Positions 56,396 through 64,000 of a stretch of 64,000 nt of DNA are shown in pieces. Under the pieces are notes generated by a model that saw only the letters and a list, made by a program, of their open reading frames with translations, had not been told where the DNA came from and did not search any database. The translations under genes were made by a program, and so were the position numbers. The stretch comes from Ascaphus truei. Lineage: Eukaryota; Chordata; Amphibia; Anura; Ascaphidae. Position 1 is the stretch's first letter. Every line of letters starts with the position of its first letter. Location: positions 53,093,087 to 53,157,086 of the forward strand of contig CM071570.1 in NCBI GenBank assembly GCA_036426205.1, read 5' to 3'.

Positions 56396-56910
56396 CCTCT
56401 CTATACACACAAACACACACTCTGCAACACCCCCATATGCACAAACACACTCTGCAGTACCCTCTACACACTGTGCAGCCCCCCTGCTCTAAACCCACAA
56501 AACACACTGCAGACCTCCTCCACCCTCTACACTCACAAAACACAGCAGCCCCCCCCTTCTACACCCACAAAACACACTGCAGACACACACACCAACAAAA
56601 CAGACTGCTGCCCCCTCTACATCCATAAAACACACACCAGCAGCCCCCCACTACACCCACTGCAGCCCCATGTAAACCCACACACTGCAGACACACACGC
56701 ACAAAACACTCTGCAACCCTCCTCCAATCACAAAACACACACTGAAGACACACACTGCAGCTCCACCTCTACACCAACAAAATACACACAGCAGAAACAC
56801 ACCAACAAACACACACCACACACCAACAGAAGACACACACACACACACACACTAATAAAACACTCTGCTGACCCCCTTTACACCCACAAAACACACTCAG
56901 CAGACACACA
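56396..56910. repeat. Degenerate CA-rich minisatellite
   Basis: Repeated 'acccacaaaacacactgcagacc' and 'acacactgcagccccc' units with heavy variation. Open frames are artefacts. Confidence 0.75.
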
Positions 56911-57333
56911 AACCTTTTCCTTCACTCTCCTGTGCGGAGCTCTCTGAACACAGGGTGGGGGAGGAGTCAGTGCCTTGCTGGTGTGTTCTGTCCAATCACC
57001 TCCCCTGTGCAAATTTCACTCTTTGTGAATGAAACCTGAAAGCTGATTGGCTGAAAAACTTGGCAAGCTGCCAAAAATTCCGGGCCATTACTGATTGGAT
57101 AATGCCCGGAATTTTAAACAATCAGAGAGCAGGGATTTCAATAATGCCCTGAATTTTACTGCTTTAGCCTATAATATTACATATGACGCATAGGGCTGGA
57201 TACATGAAAAACAAATGTAATATTACCACCCCGAAAAATGTTATTAGTGCAATACATAAATGTAGCCACACTGAAAATAACGTATTTTTGAAAAGTATCT
57301 GTTACAAATAACGGATCCATTAACAAATCAGCC
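56911..57333. other. Unassigned; includes a palindromic repeat
   Basis: 57080-57180 has 'cgggccattactgattggataatgcccgg', a hairpin related to 56047-56120. The remainder is unassigned. Confidence 0.4.
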
Positions 57334-57762
57334 TAATACCCATTTTCTAAAGGCCAGGGTGTGCAGCGCACAGCAAAGATGAAAGAGCAGGTCTTGCAAT
57401 AAAATCCTTTATTTTTCAAACATCTGGTGTGGGACAGCAGCAAACTTCAACGCGTTTCGTTCAAAAGAACTTTCATCTTTGCTGTGCGCTGCACACCCTG
57501 GCCTTTGGAACTTTACACAATACAGCAGCACGCTCTGGAAGGGAGACCCTGGGAAGGACAATACAAGTGAGTACACTACTGGGGGCTAACCCAATGAGGA
57601 AGGGGGGGTGTCTTTGGACAACCACCCCAACCTTCAGGGTATCCTATGCCCACCTAAGGCTTAGTACTGCTACCATTATAAAATATACCAGTGTATGCTC
57701 CCTTCCATCCATACAGTTCCAGCACTTTAGAGCACCATTCACAAACATAATACCCATTTTCT
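57334..57762. mobile_element. Hammerhead-bearing element between perfect 15-bp direct repeats
   Basis: TAATACCCATTTTCT occurs at 57334-57348 and again at 57748-57762, with different bases outside, as expected of a target-site duplication. The 399-base insert starts with a 37-base arm (AAAGGCCAGGGTGTGCAGCG, then 'cacagcaaagatgaaag'). This arm is repeated in perfect inversion at 57469-57507. A hammerhead-like motif (57438-57484, minus strand) overlaps the inner part of the second arm. About 240 bases without a coding frame follow. Duplication length and foldback arrangement match the 2.06-kb element in kind, though the sequences are unrelated apart from the motif. Confidence 0.65.
57438..57484 (-). 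ncRNA. Hammerhead-ribozyme-like motif
   Basis: On the minus strand: CAGCAAA (57484-57478), GAUGAAA at the first core position, and stem II GUUC (57470-57467) / GAAC (57462-57459) with a UUUU loop. Then come GAAAC (overlapping the last C of stem II), GCGUU, a GAAG bulge and UUUGCUG (57444-57438). The last pairs perfectly over seven bases with CAGCAAA as the outer part of stem I. Stem sequences differ from all other copies. The first core box is degenerate. Confidence 0.45.
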
Positions 57763-58456
57763 CCCTGATCATGCCATACCTCATGTTTTCCGAAATTGAT
57801 CGGAACGGGATTAACGACAGATATACCACTTTTTTTTTATCAGGTTAATATTGATTGCCAATGTGGGTATCTGGGTCCCTATTGAGGGCCTAAGTAGCCA
57901 CAGTGGCAATAAATGGATTTAAAGCCTTTTTAAAATGTGATTGTTTATTTTAATGTATTTTGTTTAATACATATTTTTATGATGCTTTTGAGTGGTCAAA
58001 CGTTCTATTAGCCACATTTTAGCTATCGCCCATTAGTCTAGTGCCAGGGTAGGTTTGTTAAGGTGGCTCGGAGGGGTGGGTGATAGGAGTAGTGGCCTTG
58101 GGGTGAGTGATTTGGATACAGGGGTGGTAGGGCAGGACTGGCCCCTCGCTCTTCTCTGTACTAAATTCCGTAATTACAGATTAAATGTTGAGGGGGTTAA
58201 ATTAGCCTCAGTAAGTGCTGGCATCTCCTCCTGCTACCATGCAATAATGCATCACTGTGATGTGACATGAGGGCAGGCAAGAGGCAATGCATGTTATGTG
58301 ACATCATCACGTGACGTTGCGTCATCAAGGCGACATGTGGTGCAGGACGTGATGTCAGCTCCGGAGGCAGTAAGAGGCCCTGGGAATGCACACTGTGCTT
58401 CGTTCCCTGCCATACTCCGTCTACCGCCTGGGTTGTGGTAAGGGTTAACCCCTTGG
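57763..58456. repeat. Dispersed repeat, left part (interrupted by a solo LTR)
   Basis: From about 57840 it shares order and landmarks with 2930-3690 ('attgccaatgtgg', 'attgagggccta', 'caataaatgg.ttta', 'tggtaagggttaaccccttgg'). A CpG-rich MITE-like piece lies at 58200-58400 ('gtgatgtgacat', 'cacgtgacgttgcgtcatcaaggcgac'). Confidence 0.55.
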
Positions 58457-59611
58457 TGTAAGGACCCTCGCTGCGGGTATACCCGCTTCCAGCGCCTCCT
58501 TACCTTTATTACAGGCCGTCCGGGCTCCCCGGTGGCGTCCCTCGCCACTGGCGGATACCCCCGCAGATTCCGGTCGCGCGCGTCACCCCTACGGGCGCGC
58601 ACGGACCCAGGTCGCCATTAGTTGGTGCCGGGCGTCAGACTCCGCCTCCTCTGATGCGGCGCACGCACCTTGCGTGTCTCTGCCCCTGCCCCGTCAGCTC
58701 CACCTCCCAGGTCCCTCTTCTCCACCTGACCCTTCCCCTGTCCGTCCCTCTGCTCCTCCCCTTGCTCAGACTACTCCCAAATCCTCCGGTACGTCTCTCC
58801 CACTCTCCGGATCCTCTGATGCGGCGCACGTACCTTGCACGCCCCTGCCCCATCAGCTACGCCTCCCAGGCCCTCTTTCCCTTTCTGTTCCGTTCCTTGT
58901 CCGTCCCTCCGCTCCTCCCCTCGCTCTGACCACTCCCAAAGCCTCTGGTAATTCTCTCCTATCTGGGTCTTACTCGGGCCGCTCCGCTGTCCCTCCCCTC
59001 ACTCTGATTGGTCCCAAACTCTCACACTCTGCTCTCCTATCAGGTCCTTCTTCGGGCCGCTCCTCTGTCACTCCCCTTCCCCTGATTGGTCCCAGCCCCC
59101 TATTTAGTCCCCCTTCACCATTTCCTCTTTGCTCTGCATAGCTTCTGTACCGTGGTGCTGTCTGCTGTTGCCGGGCCTCTCTTGTCTTACAGTGTCCGTT
59201 CCTGTCCCTGGAAATTCTGCTGACCTCCCTGGATTTGACCTTTTGCTTTGGACTCTACTAAGCTGCTCTCTGTAACCCTTTGGACTTCGCTTTGGACTTT
59301 CTACGCTGCAGACTTCTACAACCCCTGGACACGGCACACGGACAATCGACTACGCTGCTCTCTCCACTCCACGACCCAGGCTTACGGACACTCAACTATG
59401 CTGCTCTCTCCAATCCACGACCATTGGCTTACGAACGTACCCTTCTTCGCCGGAGCTGTCAAGTACGGTATCATTTCTATTTTTGTTTACCCGGACCATC
59501 TACGCTACTTCCACACTCTGGCCGTGCCCCCGTTTACTGTTAGATGTTTGGTATTACTCCTTTCCACCAGTCCGGGGTCTCGTATGGCTTGTGGGCAGGC
59601 CGAGCGTTACA
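58457..59611 (+). mobile_element. Solo LTR of a Ty3/gypsy element with perfect 5-bp target duplication
   Basis: It starts TGTAAGGACCCTCGCTGCGG at 58457 and ends GCGTTACA at 59611, with canonical TG...CA and a TGTAA/TTACA inverted pair. CTTGG flanks both ends exactly (58452-58456 and 59612-59616). Removing the LTR and one CTTGG restores a sequence collinear with the repeat paralog at about 3398-3440. The 3' third is similar in style to the LTR at 62421-63342 ('ctttgctctgcatagctt', 'tttgctttggact', 'ctacgctg'). Internal duplications of about 166 bases (from 58650 and 58817) enlarge it. It has no coding region. Confidence 0.9.
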
Positions 59612-59616
59612 CTTGG

Positions 59617-60310
59617 TTATTTTAGCAGCTTGTAAAGCATTGCACAGCAATGCTTTACTAGCCAGTAAGGTAGCTAAGGAGTGTAGATAGGTTTAATATT
59701 GTTAACTACAGTAATACAATTTCCATTACAAGTTACCATTGATAGCCACATAGGTTATATAGGTCACCATTGAGAGGGCATAGATAACCACAGTGACAAT
59801 CAATGGCTTTATGGTTTAAATTCATTTTTTTAATTATTTGTTATGTAGTGAAGGGGTTTTTGCATACAGGTTTTTTTATGTATTTGCAATGGCCAAATGC
59901 AATATTAGCCACATTTGGTCATTAGTCTAGAAGGGAGGGTTTGGGTGATGAGGGGTAGTTGCCACCAGGTGGGTGGTTAGGAAACCCGGGGATGGAGGTA
60001 GGAAATAACCCCTTGCAATGCTTTTCTAGCCACTAGGGTATCCAAGGGGGCAGGTAGTGTATTTTTGTATTTGTATTAGCCCCTTTGATGCCTGTGGTAT
60101 ACATTGGTAACCACTGGCATCAAATTAGTTACTGTATTTCTACCATAGGTTTCTGAACTAATAGATATTACACAACCCTATGATAGAAATATTAGTAATG
60201 CTATTGCGATGCAGTAATTAACACATCATTTACGGTCACTTTATTTCTCACATCGCACTTCTGGGTAAAATATCGCACCTGGTAAATTATTACCACAATG
60301 TTTTTTTTTT
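59617..60310. repeat. Dispersed repeat, right part
   Basis: Continuation of the repeat interrupted at 58456: 'ctagccagtaaggtagctaagg', 'attgagagggcatag', 'gacaatcaatggctttatgg', 'gtctagaagggagggtttggg', 'tgatagaaatatta'. It is homologous to 3050-3690. Confidence 0.6.
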
Positions 60311-61002
60311 TCCCGGATACGATATTATCTCAGGTTTAATGGAGTTTGATGTATCTATGCCGTAGCTTGTTGTCTGAAATGATGCTTGAGGAATCCCGGA
60401 GTTGCATATTTGATTGGTATAATTTTGATTCAAAACAGAATTATGTATATTCTGAATTGTTTTACAAGTATTAGTAAATATAAATTATTACTGTAATATA
60501 TTTTATAATAGCTTTCTTGTGAAAACATTTTGTTAATGTATACAGTATGATGAAACATCTGTGCTTCATGAAATAAAATTGATTATTGATACATAATGTA
60601 GCTCAGAATTAGAAAAACTTGAAGTTGCTAGCAATAGAACAGACTTGTTAGGATTTATGCCAGGCTCAACTTGGCTGACGATTTTGATGCAGGTGAAATA
60701 ATTTTTTTGCTGCAAAAATGCAAATTGTGATACTTAGTACATAGGCCCCAGAAGACGTCCAAAATAACCATTAAAATGTTGGCTATGTCAATATAAAAAC
60801 ACCCGAATACAAGATGCACGGTTTTAAAATGCAAATCAACAATTTTACCTCAATCGTTATAAAAATCTGCAGTATTTTAATTCCTTAGTGTATTGAATTG
60901 TTAAAGCAAAGGTAAGTAAATCTATACAGTCAAATTGTTACAATGTAGCAAACCAGTATGCAATGACAAAATTATTTTAGATTTGCACAAATAATTAAAT
61001 AG
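60311..61002. other. No recognised feature
   Basis: AT-rich DNA; nothing supported. Confidence 0.3.
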
Positions 61003-62272
61003 TGTAGCGCTGCTTCCCCCACCTTATGGGAGATATGGCGACTACTGAGTGTGTGTGGTGATTTACCTGTGGCTCACAGGAGGCCTGAACCTCCGCTGCT
61101 AGGAGCCTGGGGTGTACCTGATCCATCGTGTGACAGCGCCTCGACCTGGGTGGGATCCTAACTATGTTGGATAACCCCGTCACAGGAACCAATGCAAGAA
61201 ACACACAAACTGGTATAGATAACAGTTTACTGGATGCATATGACGATAGGGATAACGATATAACACCCACACCAACTAGGCCACACACGGCCGGAACTCC
61301 AAAGTGCCCACCAACCCAGCGTCCACGCCCTGATGGGATATCCCCAAAGTACTGAAGTGCCCCATGGCACCTAACCACCCGGTACAGATGTCAACCCACC
61401 CAATATGTGTGACAGCGCTGCCCACAACTAAAGTGTTGTTGTTGGTGCACTTGGAGATGTAGTGATACCTGCCGGGTGCACCAGCACCCGGTAGCGCCGA
61501 CTGAAGACAAGGAGCCGTCCGGTCCCACGCCATCATCGTCAGTGATGAGTCCGCCTCCACGGGGGGTGCTATCCAGCTGGATGGTCTCACCTTAACAGTC
61601 TCTGTATGTGTTGGTGGTTTGGTCCCAGGCCACAGGCTACATCTGCTGCGCGGCGTCCATTGCTGTGTCCCAGACACTAATGAGACAAGGGGGCAGTGTC
61701 TCTGTCTAAGGGCCTGTCCCTGTAGCAGCCACAAACTATACAGGGGAGTCGGGGCCTAGCTGGGGCCTATGGGGGTCTCTGGCCTAGTGCAGGGGCCACA
61801 GACACCATGCACACACACCCTACCCTCTCCTTATCCCAGCTCAGACTGAAGTGTGAGGTCTGAGTGCGCCAAATGTATCTATCTTCTGGCAGGAGAATTC
61901 AGGTGCCCTATTGGCTGCTGTGGGCCAGATGGTACCAGCCCCCTAAGGCTCATGGGACATGTAGTCCCTGCACGGAGCATTTCCCTGTAATGGCTGCCGC
62001 TATGGATCTTACAGCGCATGCGCGGGCTATCTAAGATTACCACTGCAACCTCAGAGAACCAATGCGCATGTGCGACTGCCACAACATGGCAGCGCCCTGC
62101 AAAGTAAGCCGCAGCAGATCTCCAGCAACCCGGTCGCCCCTGCCGTATCCTCCCTACACCTCCCTGACTACGGTGTCCTATCCGCACCCTCTGGTGGCAC
62201 CCTGCACCAACCACAGCCGTAGCGGAAGTAAGGGGGAGCCAAGGGGAATCCCAGAAGGGAGACCTGGCCACA
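61003..62272 (-). mobile_element. Ty3/gypsy 3' LTR with polypurine tract
   Basis: On the minus strand the LTR starts TGTGGCCAGGTCTCCCTTCT (62272) and ends AGCAGCGCTACA (61003). Directly upstream on that strand is the purine run CAGGGGGAGAA (62283-62273), the expected polypurine tract for plus-strand priming. This marks it as the 3' LTR of an element whose body lay to the right. That body is now only about 150 bases before another LTR begins. Family copies occur at 34.4 and 54.4 kb. Confidence 0.75.
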
Positions 62273-62420
62273 TTCTCCCCCTGTTGAAAAGACCAACATC
62301 CCCGCTTGGGAACATTGTACACATAACCACAACAAGTTATATAATAAAAATGCATGGTAAATGTTACAACTTAGCACATTGTTATAACTCTACATCAAGT
62401 TATACATTTCCGTGAACATC
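62273..62420 (-). mobile_element. Residual internal sequence of the first gypsy element
   Basis: AT-rich, non-coding sequence between its polypurine tract and the second LTR. No envelope or polymerase homology. Confidence 0.5.
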
Positions 62421-63342
62421 TGTAATGCCTGTATGCCCGCAGACCTGGCCAGTCCCCAGTACTGAGGTGGGTAAGGGTATAACACGCACCCACAGCAGTG
62501 AGGGCGTGCCCGGAGTGTGGCAGTTGTGTTGCCGGGCCTGGTGAGTAAGGGTTAACGTTATACTTGCTGAGTCCGGGGTGCCAGAAGTCGGAAGGTAATG
62601 TCCAAGAGCCAGAGTCCAGGGTTTGGAGAGACCAGCGTAGTGATGTCCGAAAGCCAGGGTTCAAGGGCAGGAGAAGGCAGCGTAGTCAAAGTCCAAAGCA
62701 AAGTTCAAGTACAACCAAGGGAAGCCAAACGGGAAGGGACAGGAACCAGAGCTGAAACAGACAAGGGAGCTAGGCATAGACACTGCACACACAGGAGCTA
62801 CAGGAAAGCTATGCAGAGCAAGGACTGAGAGGACAGAGTGGGGTTTGTCTGGGAGCTTGCAGGGATAGGTGTGTGAGAGCAGGGGAGGAGACAGGGAGGT
62901 AATCTAGGCTAATAGCCTGCAACCTCCGGGGGACGGAGCCAGTGCCTGGGGAGGGTTGTTAACTAGAGCGGGTGCTCGCCCTCTGTAACACATTCACGCA
63001 CGCACCGCTCGAGCACCAGAGCGCGGGGGAAGCATCGCGGAGAAGGTGCTCGGTTGGAGAGCCAGAGAGGAAGGAGGAGCGGAGGAACCAGGTAGGGAAA
63101 GGGTTGGGATGACGGAGGTACGCCGAGGGGTGCGAGTCCCCCGACAGGAAACCAGCGACCGGGAATGCGCGCACACAGTGAGGGGACCGCGTGTGCGCGC
63201 AGACCGCGAGCCAGAGCGTGCCGAACGTGCCGCGAGGGAATGAGGGAAAGATTGGGGAGGCAAGGGAACTCAAGGGTTAGCCGGTGGAGGACCCGAGGTG
63301 ACGGGGACACGCTGGGAAGAGCGAGTCCCCCGATCCGTTACA
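62421..63342 (-). mobile_element. Second Ty3/gypsy 3' LTR, nested in the first
   Basis: The minus-strand start, TGTAACGGATCGGGGGACTC at 63342, follows a purine run (CAAGCGGGGGGGATAC, 63358-63343). The end is GGCATTACA at 62421, giving a TGTAA/TTACA pair and TG...CA ends. The integrase gene lies immediately upstream on the same strand, so this is the 3' LTR. The left flank (ACATC at 62416-62420) would be one half of the target duplication; the other half lies beyond the window. Confidence 0.75.
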
Positions 63343-63356
63343 GTATCCCCCCCGCT

Positions 63357-63898
63357 TGAGGATCGGAGTTTCTGGGAAGGAGTCTTGAGTTTGATATTCT
63401 TGGAAGATAGCCAAACTCTGTCTCCGGGTTTGAACTCTGGGCCCACTTGACGTCGCCGATCCGCTTGCGTTTTTTGTCTTTGAATGGAACCTTGCAAAAC
63501 TTTTATGATCCTTTTCCAAGAATTTTGAAGACTGGATATGTGAGAATCTGCTGCGGGAACACCAGAGGGGAGGGAGGTGAGGGGAAGACTGCTGGGATGG
63601 AATTCATAGTTAATGAAAAAAGGCGACTCTTGCGTGGACTCGTTTTTTAATGAGTTAATAGCAAACTCGGCCCAGGGTAATAGGTCCACACAATTATCTT
63701 GAGAATCAGACACGAAGCATCTGAGATACTGTTCCAGAGTTTGATTCATTCTCTCCGTCTGACCGTTGGTCTGTAGGTGATAACCCGAGGAAAATAGAAG
63801 GGAAATGACAAGTCTTTGAGAAAAAGCTCGCCAGAACTTAGAGATGAATTGAGTACCTCTGTCAGAAACAATGGAAATAGGTACAGCCGCAGCCCCTT
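63357..63898 (-). pseudogene. Ty3/gypsy integrase, C-terminal half (fragment with internal deletion)
   Basis: Read from 63898 on the minus strand: KGAAAVPISIVSDRGTQFIS (second catalytic Asp in SDRGTQF), KFWRAFSQRL, then QTNGQTERMNQTLEQYLRCF (catalytic Glu in QTER). Next are LLPWAEFAINSLKNESTQES, PFFINYEFHP, and the basic tail ADRRRQVGPEFKPGDRVWLS SKNIKLKTPSQKL. The frame is open throughout this stretch. After SQKL the usual GPF segment and chromodomain are missing, and the sequence jumps straight to the polypurine tract. The upstream part, with the zinc-binding HHCC and first Asp, is cut off at about 63899, where a different repeat starts. It is not functional as it stands. Confidence 0.85.
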
Positions 63899-64000
63899 TT
63901 ATTCTCCAACATCACCGCATTTTTCCGGGATTTTTTTCCGAATGCCACGCACTTCACCGCGTTCATGCCGCATTATGACCACATTCATACCGCATTCATG
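63899..64000. repeat. Short tandem-like repeat 'ccgcattcatg' interrupting the integrase
   Basis: CCGCGTTCATG, CCGCATTATGA, CCACATTCATA and CCGCATTCATG units occur near the edge. Homology to the integrase ends at its left margin, so it is an insertion or rearrangement. Its right limit is outside the window. Confidence 0.6.

Noticed and set aside
61164..62415. Plus-strand frames of 60-117 codons in the 61-62 kb region
   Set aside because: They lie inside a gypsy LTR and show no protein motif.

Overview
This is vertebrate nuclear DNA, most likely from a frog or toad. That assignment is an inference from repeat content: a Tc1-type transposon, Ty3/gypsy LTR elements, a tyrosine-recombinase (DIRS/Ngaro-type) retrotransposon, L2/Rex1-like LINE pieces, PIF/Harbinger remnants, many foldback MITEs, and several repeats carrying a GAAAC-GCGT core of the kind abundant in anuran genomes. 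No complete host protein-coding gene was recognised. Most of the long open frames are minisatellite or microsatellite artefacts. The window looks like intergenic or intronic sequence dominated by nested, decayed mobile elements.

Layout. 0.5-1.9 kb: decayed tyrosine-recombinase retrotransposon on the minus strand, with a Gag-like domain and an SGNH-hydrolase-like domain. 2.06-2.82 kb: foldback element with a hammerhead-like core, between 15-bp direct repeats. 4.6-5.8 kb: tandemly duplicated AT-rich block. 6.85-8.22 kb: Tc1-like element, broken at one end. 8.2-10.7 kb: LINE ORF1-like zinc ribbon, foldback elements and a second hammerhead-like motif. 13.8-15.1 kb: 24-bp minisatellite beside a pogo/Tigger-type helix-turn-helix fragment. 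15.6-27.1 kb: MITEs, CpG-rich blocks, two L2-like 3' tails, a third hammerhead-like motif and a candidate solo LTR. 27.7-34.2 kb: a 2.4-kb block present twice in direct orientation, each copy with a 12-unit minisatellite and a hammerhead-like motif. 39-42 kb: tRNA-like SINE and a broken two-exon Harbinger Myb/SANT gene. 42.7-44.6 kb: candidate large LTR. 45.9-49.2 kb: foldback repeat, microsatellite and LINE reverse transcriptase, tandemly duplicated. 49.9-50.9 kb: gypsy Gag pseudogene. 54.4-63.9 kb: gypsy LTRs, including a solo LTR with a perfect 5-bp target duplication, a 3' LTR with polypurine tract, a nested second gypsy 3' LTR and an integrase fragment running towards the right edge.

The most interesting signal is a set of short sequences at 2.5, 10.6, 24.0, 29.7, 33.7 and 57.4 kb. 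Each places a self-pairing stem II just before GAAA(C/U)-GCGU(H). At the four best loci the flanking bases also pair as stem I, and the paired sequences differ from locus to locus while pairing is kept. This is hammerhead-ribozyme architecture with a degenerate first core box. Two of the motifs sit in foldback elements bounded by perfect 15-bp direct repeats, which suggests a Penelope-like or retrozyme-like non-autonomous retroelement. Hammerhead ribozymes in amphibian genomes and in Penelope-like elements are established knowledge; the foldback, target-duplicating configuration seen here is the part worth checking.
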